Of a stretch of DNA of 28,975 nucleotides, positions 1-8,424 are shown piece after piece. How positions within the stretch are numbered: the stretch's first letter is position 1; every line of letters begins with the position of its first letter. Both the position numbers and the translations under genes were made by a program. Source of the stretch: an uncultured Clostridia bacterium (GTDB lineage Bacteria; Bacillota; Clostridia; Lachnospirales; Anaerotignaceae); NCBI GenBank assembly GCA_910586765.1, contig CAJUJJ010000017.1, positions 1 to 28,975 of the forward strand, written 5' to 3'. The notes beneath the pieces are model-generated. The model was not told the origin of the DNA. It worked only from the letters and a program-made list of their open reading frames with translations, and did not search any database.

Positions 1-361
1 TGTCTTACAACAGTATTTTTTTGTTTTTTTACTCGTATTATTTTTCGGCACATTTCTAAAATTTTAGTAAAATAACAAAGATATTATATTTTGTTGATTT
101 TACATATTATTTTCGGCTTTTTATTTTTATATTGTTTAAAATGCTACTATTTATTTTACCGATTTTATATTATTTTCACTTAAATATAATAACAAATTTT
201 GTCATTTTGTCAATATTTTTTATGGTGATATACGAATAATATTACTTTTCTTGTAATAATAAAAAAAATATATTCTTTATTTTTGTTACTTTTTATAGTT
301 TCTAGTAATATCTCACAATATAATATTATTGTCATAATATCACATTGTTTTTATTTTTGTA
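1..361. other. A+T-rich intergenic stretch, nothing recognised
   Basis: Extremely A+T-rich DNA with long T runs. I see no convincing reading frame with a ribosome site, no tRNA and no strong hairpin before position 362. It probably holds the upstream region of a gene outside the window. Confidence 0.5.
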
Positions 362-402
362 CAAAAAAATAGCGTTATATTAAAACAAATAACGCTATTT
401 TT
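362..402 (-). terminator. Intrinsic terminator after the 108-aa unknown protein
   Basis: Inverted repeat AATAGCGTTAT/ATAACGCTATT with a loop of about 10 nt. On the minus strand it is followed by a run of T (the A run at 362-369). It lies just past the stop of the minus-strand gene ending at 413. Confidence 0.8.
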
Positions 403-412
403 ACAATATTAT

Positions 413-739
413 TTACCAAGTTTTTTCCATGTCTTCCATCTTTTTTAAACAAAATTCAAATGTTTTTATTTTTTCATTTAATGTTATTTTTTCTTCTTCT
501 GTTGCAGCATCATCTTGTTTTACCATTTTTGTCAAATCTAAAGAGCGTTTTAACCATTTTTTATATGTTTCCCAATTTTCTTTGCCATCATCTACAATCC
601 TTACATTTACAAAACCTTTTTTGTTCATTTCTTTAGCCAACATTTCTGCCTGTTCCATTGATTTTAAATCAGAATATACATAGTCATTTCCTTGTTCATC
701 TTTATTACCATTTTTGTCTAAATATCTTATCTCTATCAC
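413..739 (-). CDS. Small unknown protein (108 aa)
   Basis: I do not recognise this family. The protein is charged and probably cytoplasmic, with no signal peptide or membrane segment. It begins MIEIRYLDKNGNKDEQ, has a likely alpha/beta N-terminal part (through a VNVRIVDDG strand), and ends in a Lys/Glu-rich helix. The start chosen is GTG at 739, because a perfect AGGAGG (753-748) sits 8 nt upstream; an ATG 15 codons earlier has no ribosome site. The gene stands alone, divergent from the EamA transporter and followed by its own terminator. The N-terminal part reads like a small DUF domain, but no function is proposed. Confidence 0.7.
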   Translation of the reverse strand: MIEIRYLDKNGNKDEQGNDYVYSDLKSMEQAEMLAKEMNKKGFVNVRIVDDGKENWETYKKWLKRSLDLTKMVKQDDAATEEEKITLNEKIKTFEFCLKKMEDMEKTW

Positions 740-819
740 AATTTTTTCCTCCTTTACTTTATTATCATAGCCAATCAAAAACAAATTTGCAACAGTGAAA
801 TAAATATTTTTTTACTCTA

Positions 820-848
820 TTGCTTTTTTATATTTGTTATTGTATCAT
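820..848 (+). promoter_or_regulatory. Putative sigma-A promoter for the EamA transporter
   Basis: TTGCTT at 820-825 and TATCAT at 843-848 with 17-bp spacing, about 40 bp upstream of the transporter start. In A+T-rich DNA such matches arise by chance, so this is a moderate call. Confidence 0.4.
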
Positions 849-888
849 AAGCAAAACGTAGATATTTTTTCACAAGGGGAACGATACT

Positions 889-1797
889 ATGAAATTGAAA
901 GGAATTATTTTTACAATTATATCTGCTACATTATTTGGCTGTGCACCAGCCATTATACAAAAAATATATTCCTATGGTGCAACTCCAGAAACAACAACTT
1001 TTTTCCGTAACTTTTTTGCTATACCCATTACTTTTATCATTATTATTTTTCAAAAGGGACATTTAAAGCAGTTTTATGTGACAAAAAAACAACTTTTTTC
1101 TATTGCTATAATTTCTTGCGGAGGTCTTGCCTGTGCCACACTCACATTAGTTTCTGCCTATCCTTTTATTGGCACAAGTATGGCAACAACATTACATTTT
1201 TTATATCCCGTTTTTGTAGCATTAATTTGTTTTTTATTTTTTAAAGAAAAACTCGGAAAATATAAAGTAATCGCATTAGTATTGTCTTTTATAGGAATAT
1301 TATTTTTCTTTCAAAAAGGCGACAATAGTAATCACATTTATTTAGGTATTTTTTTAAGTGTAATATCTGGTTTAGCAAATGCTTTTTACATAGTAGGCTT
1401 AGACAAATTTAATTTAAGAGAAATTCCTTCTATGGTATTGACATTTTTTATTTCATTATTTGCAGCAATAGGCTTGCTACTTTTTGGTTTCTGCACAAAT
1501 CGTATTCATTTTGCTTTGCCTCATCAGGCATACTTTTTTATGTTTTTAAACAGCGTTCTTATTGCCTTTGTAGCCATTGCTTTGCTCCAAATCGGTATTA
1601 AATATCTTAATGCCACTATGGCGGCAATGCTGAGCCTTTTTGAACCTGTTACAAGCAATGTTATAGGTGTGCTTTTTATGAATGAAGATATGACACTCAA
1701 AAAAGTTATAGGCAGTATTATTATATTAGCTTCTGCTATGGTAATTGTACTACTTGACCATTCCAAAGCAGAAACACCAAATGAACAAATATGTTAA
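889..1797 (+). CDS. EamA/DMT-family membrane transporter
   Basis: A 302-aa inner-membrane protein of the drug/metabolite transporter superfamily, usually exporters or importers of small metabolites; the substrate cannot be read from sequence. The two EamA repeats are visible. The first runs from about residue 5 (GIIFTIISATLFGCAPAII) to about 140. The second starts near 150 (GIFLSVISGLANAFYIVGL) and ends near 290. Ten hydrophobic segments fit the usual DMT fold, and the length is typical. The YLNATMAAMLSLFEPV stretch near residue 240 is the classic conserved end of the second repeat. The start is ATG at 889 with AAGGGGAA upstream. The gene is monocistronic, with a terminator immediately downstream. 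Confidence 0.9.
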   Translation: MKLKGIIFTIISATLFGCAPAIIQKIYSYGATPETTTFFRNFFAIPITFIIIIFQKGHLKQFYVTKKQLFSIAIISCGGLACATLTLVSAYPFIGTSMATTLHFLYPVFVALICFLFFKEKLGKYKVIALVLSFIGILFFFQKGDNSNHIYLGIFLSVISGLANAFYIVGLDKFNLREIPSMVLTFFISLFAAIGLLLFGFCTNRIHFALPHQAYFFMFLNSVLIAFVAIALLQIGIKYLNATMAAMLSLFEPVTSNVIGVLFMNEDMTLKKVIGSIIILASAMVIVLLDHSKAETPNEQIC

Positions 1798-1803
1798 TAA
1801 AAA

Positions 1804-1838
1804 ACCTCCTTATTATATTACTATAATAGGAGGCTTTT
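1804..1838. terminator. Bidirectional terminator between convergent genes
   Basis: CCTCCTTATTATA pairs with TATAATAGGAGG (one bulged T) around a short loop, flanked by A and T runs. It serves the plus-strand transporter and the minus-strand gene ending at 1841. Confidence 0.8.
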
Positions 1839-1840
1839 AT

Positions 1841-2938
1841 TTATTTATATTCTTTTGTCAATATCCAATTACCATCTATATTTTCAAATTCTAACGTTAC
1901 TGTATATTCTAATTCATCAAAAAGCAAAAAGTCTACTGTTACATAATATTTTCCATATTTTTCTCCAGCAAATTTCATACTATGAGCTTCACAAATCAAT
2001 GCTCCATATCCTCTAGCACCTCTACGCATATACAAATTTCCGTTATATTCCAAAAAGTCATTATCAAACCAATTTTCTATAACACTATCTGACAGGTATT
2101 TTTTTAAATACTGTCGTACATCATTATTTGTTTTAAAATTGTTCACTTTATAATAATCACATTTTGTAGGGTCTTCAAAATAACTTCCTTTGGGCATTTC
2201 ACTATCAAAAGCATATAACACAGCAGGCAATCCACTTCCATTATCATATGCTTTTTCACTCTCATAAACAGCAAAATAATGTTCTTTCCATTCTACATCA
2301 GCACAAAACATTTCTAATACACAAGAACAATATACTTCTATATTTTTTTTGATTTCTTCTAAAAATGGATTGTTTTGTATCTCCTTTAATTTATGTATAA
2401 TTGATACATCATTTTTATCATTTATTTCAACAGTATTTGTTTTTTCATTCCAGTTTACAGTATAACCAAATTCTTCTGCAATATATGTTATAGGAACATA
2501 TACTTTATCTTTTTTTAATATTGGAATAGTGTTCATTCTTCCATACCATTGTCCTTTTTCAGTAACACCATTATCAATTAAATATTCCATATCTGTCCAA
2601 TAGCTTTTACTTCCAAGCGAAAATGTAACTTGACAATATGTAATATACTTCTTTTCTTTTTCTAAATCATCATAAATAGCAATTTTATATTCCTTTTGGT
2701 ATTTTTTTGAAAGTGCTACTTGATATGCTTCTTCATTCCATATCACATCTATTCCCATAGCGTCTACAACTGTTCTTAAAGGCACAAGTACACGATTATT
2801 TCTATCTATAAATGGTACTTCATCTGTAAATGATACTACACTTCCATTTATTTCAACGCCAATTTGATTTGCATATACTACATTGACACAACAAAAAATT
2901 ATTATAAATGTGAATATAGCAATAATATATTTTTTCAT
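1841..2938 (-). CDS. Secreted protein with copper-amine-oxidase N-terminal-like domains
   Basis: A 365-aa exported protein. The signal peptide is residues 1-23 (MKKYIIAIFTFIIIF...VYA). Two stretches match the stalk domain known as copper amine oxidase N-terminal (Cu_amine_oxidN1): RVLVPLRTVVDAMGIDVIWN at about 49-68, and VYVPITYIAEEFGYTVNWN followed by TNTVEI at about 147-172. In Clostridia this domain is a wall-associated module and does not imply amine oxidation. The C-terminal 190 residues are unfamiliar and include a repeated Asp/Tyr-rich character. The ribosome site AGGAGGGG lies 8 nt upstream of the ATG. The gene stands alone on its strand, between a terminator and a repeat element. Confidence 0.8.
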   Translation of the reverse strand: MKKYIIAIFTFIIIFCCVNVVYANQIGVEINGSVVSFTDEVPFIDRNNRVLVPLRTVVDAMGIDVIWNEEAYQVALSKKYQKEYKIAIYDDLEKEKKYITYCQVTFSLGSKSYWTDMEYLIDNGVTEKGQWYGRMNTIPILKKDKVYVPITYIAEEFGYTVNWNEKTNTVEINDKNDVSIIHKLKEIQNNPFLEEIKKNIEVYCSCVLEMFCADVEWKEHYFAVYESEKAYDNGSGLPAVLYAFDSEMPKGSYFEDPTKCDYYKVNNFKTNNDVRQYLKKYLSDSVIENWFDNDFLEYNGNLYMRRGARGYGALICEAHSMKFAGEKYGKYYVTVDFLLFDELEYTVTLEFENIDGNWILTKEYK

Positions 2939-2970
2939 ATCGTATCCCCTCCTTTTGTTTCAAAAAGATA

Positions 2971-3273
2971 TGGGGGAACTTTTAGTTCCCCCTCAGCTTG
3001 TCAATAAACTTCCATTTACAAATGAAAAAATTAAATTTTCTAAAAGAGTTTTTGGTCAAGCTTTTTCCAAAAAGCTTGTGGAGTTTGGGTTGCAAAACGT
3101 CCAGTGGACGTTTGTTCTGCAACGACCGAAGCAAAGCTGAGACCAAAGCCTCAAGGTTTTAAGGTTTTTATGCTTACAAGCGTGTTTTTGAAGGGGTTTG
3201 GGGAAACTTTTCACAAGTGAAAAAAGTTTCCCCAAAGGTTTCAGATTTTTATTAAATCCATATAGTTCCCCCT
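2971..3273. repeat. Hairpin-rich intergenic repeat element, copy 1
   Basis: A roughly 300-bp non-coding block, visibly richer in G+C than its surroundings and packed with inverted repeats. It has GGGGGAAC/GTTCCCCC at 2972-2992, AAGCTTTTT/AAAAAGCTT at 3058-3077, AAACGTCCA/TGGACGTTT at 3095-3113, and a long arm TTTGGGGAAACTTTT with its partner at 3197-3236. The ends carry GGGGGAACT and, inverted, AGTTCCCCC (3264-3271), so the block is bounded by short terminal inverted repeats like a MITE. The hairpin followed by TTGTGGAGTTTG reappears between argG and argH. No reading frame in it looks real. Confidence 0.6.
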
Positions 3274-3337
3274 TAAATATCTACTCCTAACTTTTTATAG
3301 AAATATAGTGTGCTGCATCACAACACTTTTTCCATTA

Positions 3338-3787
3338 TTATTTTATATTATTTTTACATTCTGTTACTTGATAATAGTTTAGCACATTTTCATAAATAGA
3401 ACGGCTTTGTTCTATATCTCCCCATGATAATGGGTCATCTGCATAACTGAGCATATAAAATGGCTGTTTATGCTGTATAGTAGTAGGAAGGACTTCCCAT
3501 AACGAATACATTTTCTCTGCAAATTGTTTTATGTCAGTACAATATTCATAATATTTTTTTAATATTTTTATAATAGACTTTCCAAACTTTTCATCATTTA
3601 TATTTTTATACTCTATATGGGTACGAATATATAATATTGCTTCATCAATATCTGTTTCCCATTCTAATTTTAAAAGCATTTCATTTTCTGAATTTTTTAA
3701 AAATAGTTCATTTAATTTTTTTTGATACATTTCTTCTGTTACAATATTTTCATAAAGCAATATAGCATAAGCAAATAATTCTTCCAC
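3338..3787 (-). CDS. Unknown protein at the end of the citrate/isocitrate operon
   Basis: A 149-aa acidic, probably cytoplasmic protein of unrecognised family, rich in aromatic and Leu residues and likely helical. A conserved-looking motif YADDPLSWGDIEQSR lies near residues 115-129, which suggests a defined DUF domain; small immunity-like proteins sometimes have this composition, but that is only a guess. The start is GTG at 3787, 4 nt after the stop of the isocitrate dehydrogenase gene, so translation is probably coupled. The ribosome site is weak (AGAGAAG). Position alone does not show a metabolic role. Confidence 0.65.
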   Translation of the reverse strand: MEELFAYAILLYENIVTEEMYQKKLNELFLKNSENEMLLKLEWETDIDEAILYIRTHIEYKNINDEKFGKSIIKILKKYYEYCTDIKQFAEKMYSLWEVLPTTIQHKQPFYMLSYADDPLSWGDIEQSRSIYENVLNYYQVTECKNNIK

Positions 3788-3791
3788 AATA

Positions 3792-4952
3792 TTACAACTT
3801 CTCTATTGTTTCCATAATATAATTTGCAACTTCTTCAGAAGTAGCACCATTAGAACGACCTGTAGTATATACTTTTCTTTCTGTTTGTGTACAAATATCA
3901 AGTGCTTTATCCAATTTGTCTGCTTCTGTTTGATAACCAATATGAGATAAAAGCATTACAACCGCTCTAATCACGCTACAAGGGTCAGCATAAATATCTC
4001 TGCCTTCTGCCACCATTCTTGGAGCAGAACCGTGTATTGCTTCAAACATAGCATATTTTTTGCCTATGTTAGCACTTCCTGCTGTACCAACGCCTCCCTG
4101 AAATTCTGCTGCTTCATCTGTAATAATATCACCATAAAGATTAGGCAATACTACCACTTGGAATTGCTGGCGACGTTTTTCATCTACCAACTTCGCTGTC
4201 ATAATATCTACATACCAATCGTCTACTTGTATATTAGGATATTCTTTTGCTATATTATAAAATACTTCCAAAAATTTGCCATCTGTCGCTTTTATAATAT
4301 TTGCTTTTGTTACAGCAGTTACTTTTGTTTTATTATTCTTTTTAGCATATTCAAATGCTGCTCTGATAATTCTTTCTGTACCATCTTGTGTTGCCACAGT
4401 AAAATCAATGTTAATGTCCTCATTTACTGCAAAGCCTTTACTGCCTAATGTATAAGCTCCTTCTGTATTTTCTCTGTAAAATACCCAGTCAATACCTTGT
4501 TCTGGTACTTTTACAGGTCTTACATTGGCAAACAAATCCAATTCTTTTCTCATTGCAACATTAGCACTTTCAATATTAGGCCATGGGTCGCCTGCTCTTG
4601 GTGTAGTAGTAGGCCCTTTTAATATAACATCACATTGTTTTAATTCTTCTACTACATTATCTGGAATGGCTTTCATTGCTTCCACTCTTTTTTCTATTGT
4701 CAAATCATTTATCATTTTAAATACAACTTTACCGCTTTGTATGGCATCTTTCAGCAAAAATTCCATAATTCTTTTTGCTTGTGCTGTAATTGCTGGGCCA
4801 ATACCATCGCCCCCTGCAATACCAATCACAATCTGCTCTTTTGCTTGATAATCCACAAAATCCTTTTGTTGTTTCATTCTTTCCACTCTTGCCATTTGTT
4901 CCTCTAAAAGTTGCCCAAAACGTTCTTTTGCCTTTTCAATTTGTTGGTTCAT
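3792..4952 (-). CDS. Isocitrate/isopropylmalate-family dehydrogenase, probably isocitrate dehydrogenase
   Basis: A 386-aa beta-decarboxylating dehydrogenase. The glycine-rich GGDGIGP is at 47-53. The substrate loop SANVAMR is at 129-135, and Ser129/Asn131/Arg135 match the isocitrate pattern rather than the Leu-rich loop of isopropylmalate dehydrogenase. YRENTEG is at 159-165, followed by a metal-binding Asp cluster (YGDIITDEAAE) and FEAIHGSAP. It should oxidise isocitrate to 2-oxoglutarate and CO2 in the cytoplasm. The cofactor is uncertain. The N-terminal 40 residues form an extra Lys/Glu helix. The gene lies 14 nt after the Re-citrate-synthase-like gene with its own AAGGAGGA, so the two are co-transcribed. 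No aconitase is in the window. The main alternative is homoisocitrate dehydrogenase. Confidence 0.8.
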   Translation of the reverse strand: MNQQIEKAKERFGQLLEEQMARVERMKQQKDFVDYQAKEQIVIGIAGGDGIGPAITAQAKRIMEFLLKDAIQSGKVVFKMINDLTIEKRVEAMKAIPDNVVEELKQCDVILKGPTTTPRAGDPWPNIESANVAMRKELDLFANVRPVKVPEQGIDWVFYRENTEGAYTLGSKGFAVNEDINIDFTVATQDGTERIIRAAFEYAKKNNKTKVTAVTKANIIKATDGKFLEVFYNIAKEYPNIQVDDWYVDIMTAKLVDEKRRQQFQVVVLPNLYGDIITDEAAEFQGGVGTAGSANIGKKYAMFEAIHGSAPRMVAEGRDIYADPCSVIRAVVMLLSHIGYQTEADKLDKALDICTQTERKVYTTGRSNGATSEEVANYIMETIEKL

Positions 4953-4966
4953 TTCTCTTTTCCTCC

Positions 4967-6364
4967 TTATTTATTTTGTTTATCAGCATTTTCTTCCATA
5001 ATGCTCAATGTAACACGTTCTAATTCCTCATCTGTAATTACTGTTACACGACCTTCATTATATTGTTCATTTACCCACTGATACACCAAATTTACAATAT
5101 CATCTGTTTTTGAAACAGCATCTTCTCCTCTTAAATGGAAATATGTATTTATCCAATGAGCGATGCCACTTGTACCAGATGTATTTGAAATTGCAATTCT
5201 AACTGGTCTATCCAACAGCTTCTCTGTATCAAATATATTATAAATTTCTTCATTTTTCAACAAACCATCTGCGTGAATACCTGCTCTTGTAACATTAAAA
5301 TTCTTTCCTACAAACGGTGTCATAGGAGGTATCACATAGCCCAATTCTTTCTCATAATATTCTGCTATTTCTGTAATCACTCTTGTATCCATGCCATTTA
5401 ATGTACCTCTAATTTGAGCATATTCCATTATCATAGCCTCTAAAGGTGTATTTCCTGTTCTTTCTCCTATCCCCAGCAAAGAACAATTCACTGCACTTGC
5501 TCCATAAAGCCAAGCATAAGAAGCATTGTTTACTGCTCTATAAAAATCATTGTGACCATGCCATTCCAAAAGTTCTGCTGGCACACCTGCATGATGTCTT
5601 AAACCATATATAATGCCAGGTACACTTCTTGGCAATACTGCACCTGGATAGGTAATACCATATCCCATAGTGTCACAAGCTCTAATTTTTACAGGTACTC
5701 CTGTTTCTTCCATTAAATTCATAAGCTCCATAGCAAAAGGAACAACAAAACCATAAAAATCTGCTCTTGTAATATCTTCAAAGTGACATCTTGGGCGAAC
5801 GCCTGTTTCAATACATTCTCTCACAATACCAATATAATGTCCCACTGCCTGATGACGTGTCATGTGCATTTTATGAAAAATATGATAGTCAGAACAACTT
5901 ACCAAAACACCTGTTTCTTTCAATCCTAACTCTTTTACTAACTGGAAGTCTTTTTTAGAAGCTCTTATCCAACTTGTGATTTCTGGAAATTCATATCCTT
6001 TTTCCAAACATTTATATACTGCTTCTTGGTCTTTTCTGGTATATAAAAAAAATTCGCTCATACGAATTACACCATTTTTACCTGACAATCTGTGTATCAT
6101 ATCAAAAAGCTCTGTAATCTGTTTTACAGTATAAGGTTCTCTTGATTGCTGACCATCTCGAAATGTTGTATCTGTAATCCAAATATCATTGGGAACGTCC
6201 ATAGGAACAATTCTATAGTTAAATACTACCTTAGGTATTTCTGTGTAGGGAAAATATTCTCGAAACAAATTGGGGTCTTTTACATCTTGTAAGGGATAAG
6301 ACTGAAAAGCACTTTCCAATAAATTCGTTTTATCACTGTATTTAAAATTATTAAATTTAATCAT
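4967..6364 (-). CDS. Probable Re-citrate synthase (homocitrate/isopropylmalate synthase superfamily)
   Basis: A 465-aa DRE-TIM-type acyltransferase. The signature DTTFRDGQQ at 65-73 and the metal-binding HGHND at 269-273 mark the isopropylmalate/homocitrate synthase fold, and the C-terminal LeuA regulatory domain is absent. An N-terminal extension of about 60 residues, together with the adjacent isocitrate dehydrogenase gene, matches the Re-citrate synthase described from Clostridium kluyveri. That enzyme condenses acetyl-CoA and oxaloacetate to citrate and is often misannotated as isopropylmalate synthase. The expected role is the oxidative half-TCA route to 2-oxoglutarate and glutamate. A strong AGGAGG precedes the ATG, and it is the first gene of a three-gene operon. 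A true homocitrate synthase cannot be excluded by eye. Confidence 0.75.
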   Translation of the reverse strand: MIKFNNFKYSDKTNLLESAFQSYPLQDVKDPNLFREYFPYTEIPKVVFNYRIVPMDVPNDIWITDTTFRDGQQSREPYTVKQITELFDMIHRLSGKNGVIRMSEFFLYTRKDQEAVYKCLEKGYEFPEITSWIRASKKDFQLVKELGLKETGVLVSCSDYHIFHKMHMTRHQAVGHYIGIVRECIETGVRPRCHFEDITRADFYGFVVPFAMELMNLMEETGVPVKIRACDTMGYGITYPGAVLPRSVPGIIYGLRHHAGVPAELLEWHGHNDFYRAVNNASYAWLYGASAVNCSLLGIGERTGNTPLEAMIMEYAQIRGTLNGMDTRVITEIAEYYEKELGYVIPPMTPFVGKNFNVTRAGIHADGLLKNEEIYNIFDTEKLLDRPVRIAISNTSGTSGIAHWINTYFHLRGEDAVSKTDDIVNLVYQWVNEQYNEGRVTVITDEELERVTLSIMEENADKQNK

Positions 6365-6460
6365 ACTAACCTCCTATATTTTTGCTGTTATTTGTTTTTC
6401 ATTACGTATAAATATTCATTATTTATACCACATTAATAACAAACAAAATCACATTTTTTT

Positions 6461-6489
6461 ATTTTACACTACATTATATATTTCGTCAA
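6461..6489 (-). promoter_or_regulatory. Putative sigma-A promoter for the citrate synthase operon
   Basis: On the minus strand, TTGACG (6489-6484) and TAAAAT (6466-6461) are separated by 17 bp, about 100 bp upstream of the first gene. Confidence 0.5.
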
Positions 6490-6532
6490 CATTGCCTATT
6501 AAAATTTTTTTCATATCTCACCATTCTTTACT

Positions 6533-6561
6533 AAAAACAAAGCACTTTTTGCATTGCTTTG
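6533..6561 (-). terminator. Intrinsic terminator after the phosphatase gene
   Basis: CAAAGCA/TGCTTTG with a 10-nt loop. On the minus strand it is followed by TTTTT (6537-6533). It lies about 55 bp past the stop of the phosphatase gene. Confidence 0.65.
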
Positions 6562-6616
6562 ATATTACCATTACCACAAATAAATTTTTTGCATATTTTT
6601 TAAAATATTCAAATAA

Positions 6617-7411
6617 TTATTCAAATACTATATTTCCCTGTCCTGTATATTTGGTATAAGTCTTATAGCTTTTTACTTGCACAAATTCTATTTCTGGATA
6701 CCTCAATGCTGTCAAAAATCCTCCATAAACACAGCCTTGGTCAATATCAACGGTACGATTTATTATCTGAGGCTTGTCTGTCACAGTATGTCCATATACA
6801 ACAAATGTTTTTCCTTTATATTCTAGTGCCCAATTTAATCTCTCTGGTTTTCCATTGTCAAATATACGTCCTGTTGTTTCTCCATACAAACACACTTTTT
6901 TTACTCCATTACTACATTTTCCCAAAAATTCCTCTCTCCAGCCTCCATGTGTTACAAGTAATTTTCTTTTATCCAATAATAAATAATAACATTGACTTTC
7001 ATAACATTCCATATATTCCCTTTTTAAATATTCTCTTTCCTCTGAAGAAAGTGTTGTTAATTCTTTTACTGTATTTTCTAGGCCATGAGAAATATGCACT
7101 TTATTTCCTAAAAAATAACGATAGAGTTTATTACAATGATTGCCGTGTATCCAATATCCTCCCCCATATTTTACCTGATTTATCCAAAATTTTAAACATT
7201 CTATATTGGCATATCCTTTATCTGCTACATCTCCTACAGAAATTAGTTTTCTTCCATTAGGGTGAACATAAGCATTTTTCCCCTTTTCATATCCTAATTT
7301 TTTTAAAAGTATCATAAATTCTTTATAACAGCCATGAATATCCCCTATAATATCAAATTGATTATTTTTAAATTCCAATATTCTGAAACTTCTTTGCTCT
7401 TTTTGTTTCAT
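6617..7411 (-). CDS. PPP-family metallophosphoesterase (PrpE/PnkP-phosphatase-like)
   Basis: A 264-aa cytoplasmic calcineurin-like phosphoesterase. The dimetal motifs appear in order: GDIHG (23-27), GDVADKG (60-66, replacing the usual GDLVDRG), GNH (90-92), THGG (154-157) and YGHT (206-209). Length and the GNHxxKLYRYF...ISHGLENT segment resemble the bis(5'-nucleosyl)-tetraphosphatase PrpE and bacterial PnkP phosphatase modules. The substrate could be a dinucleoside polyphosphate, a nucleic-acid phosphate or a phosphoprotein. AGGAG lies about 14 nt before the ATG, which is rather far, so the start is slightly uncertain. The gene is monocistronic with its own terminator. Confidence 0.85.
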   Translation of the reverse strand: MKQKEQRSFRILEFKNNQFDIIGDIHGCYKEFMILLKKLGYEKGKNAYVHPNGRKLISVGDVADKGYANIECLKFWINQVKYGGGYWIHGNHCNKLYRYFLGNKVHISHGLENTVKELTTLSSEEREYLKREYMECYESQCYYLLLDKRKLLVTHGGWREEFLGKCSNGVKKVCLYGETTGRIFDNGKPERLNWALEYKGKTFVVYGHTVTDKPQIINRTVDIDQGCVYGGFLTALRYPEIEFVQVKSYKTYTKYTGQGNIVFE

Positions 7412-7520
7412 ATTCTATATTGTACACTCCTATCTTTTTTATCAATTATGAAAGGAATTGAATATCATATCTTTATTGTGCATATATTGAAATATATCGC
7501 CAATATTAAGGAGGAATATT

Positions 7521-7703
7521 ATGTATTCTATATATAACCGTTCTATTCCTATCTCTTTTCAAAATGCACTCTACTGCGGAACAGAAGCAAAACAAAATAA
7601 TACAAAACCATCAGAACAAACTTCTGTTTGCCAATATCACAGCAATTTTTATACTGCAATTATTTTACTGCTTTTATTAGAGTACAATGCTTTCTCTTGT
7701 TAA
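7521..7703 (+). CDS. Small protein with hydrophobic C-terminal tail (60 aa)
   Basis: A 60-residue reading frame preceded by a perfect AAGGAGG (7508-7514) 6 nt before the ATG, which is the main reason to believe it. The first 40 residues are polar (Asn, Gln, Ser, Thr). The C-terminus (NFYTAIILLLLLEYNAFSC) is a single hydrophobic helix ending in Cys, reminiscent of tail-anchored small sporulation proteins, though that resemblance is weak. It lies alone, divergent from the phosphatase gene. Family unknown. Confidence 0.55.
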   Translation: MYSIYNRSIPISFQNALYCGTEAKQNNTKPSEQTSVCQYHSNFYTAIILLLLLEYNAFSC

Positions 7704-8115
7704 ATACATCGAAATGAAAATCAGCATATTTATTCCATAAGACATTTGTAATACCTCTACTTATTTTTATAGGTAGAGGATATTTACTATAGTTAGTGAG
7801 TAATTTTGACGTTTATAAAAGTTGCGACCAAGTATTTACGAAATAACACAAGAGCAACTGCAATGTCAAAGTATGAACGGTTTTTTATGCAAAGTATGAA
7901 AAAAAATTACATCAAAAAACAAAACAGTGCTAAAATTTTGTAAAATAAAAAGGCACTTATACTGGTGTAAACAATATCCATACCGTATAGTGTCTTTATG
8001 AGTTGATATGACAATGGTTCATACTAATATGAAATGAATTACTTGTGTATGCTATATAAATCAAAACATTCTAATACTATCATCATTATATCATTATTCT
8101 ATGTTTTTGAAAAGC
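7704..8115. other. Intergenic stretch with weak hairpins and a possible gene remnant
   Basis: No confident gene. CCTCTAC (7754-7760) pairs with GTAGAGG (7773-7779). A second imperfect hairpin, GGCACTTATAC with GTATAGTGTC, lies near 7951-8002. One plus-strand frame ending at about 7942 reads like the tail of a basic protein (TKYLRNNTRATAMSKYERFF) but has no start with a ribosome site. It may be a decayed gene end. Confidence 0.35.
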
Positions 8116-8137
8116 AAAAAGGGGGAAAATTTCCCCC
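8116..8137 (-). terminator. Intrinsic terminator of the two-gene unknown operon
   Basis: GGGGGAAA/TTTCCCCC (8121-8137) around a single A, followed on the minus strand by TTTTT (8120-8116). It lies 12 bp past the stop codon at 8149. Confidence 0.8.
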
Positions 8138-8148
8138 TCAATTTTAAT

Positions 8149-8424
8149 TTATAATTTCCCCATTATTTTTAACATTTGTACTGCCTTTTGAAATTGTGCT
8201 TTTTCTTCATTTTCTAAACTTTCCTCCATTGCAGCAAGTAGTGCTGTTCTTTCTGCGGGTGCTATGGCATTTCCTCCTGTCAATTTTGCACTATATGTTT
8301 TTAAAAGCTCCAAAAGCTCCGCTGGCTCTTTTCCTTTTGCTTTTTCTGATAATTCTTTCAGCACTGCAATTTTTTGTTCTCCTAATTTTTGAAATTCTGC
8401 TTTTTGTAACAATGTTTCTTTCAT
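8149..8424 (-). CDS. Unknown helical protein beside the split protease (91 aa)
   Basis: A 91-aa, all-helical, Lys/Glu/Leu/Ala-rich cytoplasmic protein of unrecognised family. The start is ATG at 8424, not the ATG six codons upstream, because GGAAGGAAG sits just before it and the ATG overlaps the upstream gene's stop in an ATGA quartet, a classic coupled arrangement. A central GGNAIAPAERTALLAAMEES segment separates two helices. It is co-transcribed with the 178-aa gene upstream and is divergent from the interrupted subtilase. Its role is unknown; a structural or chaperone partner of the protease is conceivable but unsupported. Confidence 0.65.
   Translation of the reverse strand: MKETLLQKAEFQKLGEQKIAVLKELSEKAKGKEPAELLELLKTYSAKLTGGNAIAPAERTALLAAMEESLENEEKAQFQKAVQMLKIMGKL

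Noticed and set aside
2971..3273. Insertion sequence
   Set aside because: No coding capacity for a transposase and no clear target duplication; described instead as a repeat element.
7800..7942. Transposase remnant
   Set aside because: A short basic frame reads like a protein end, but I see no transposase motif, terminal repeats or target duplication, so it is only mentioned as a possible remnant.
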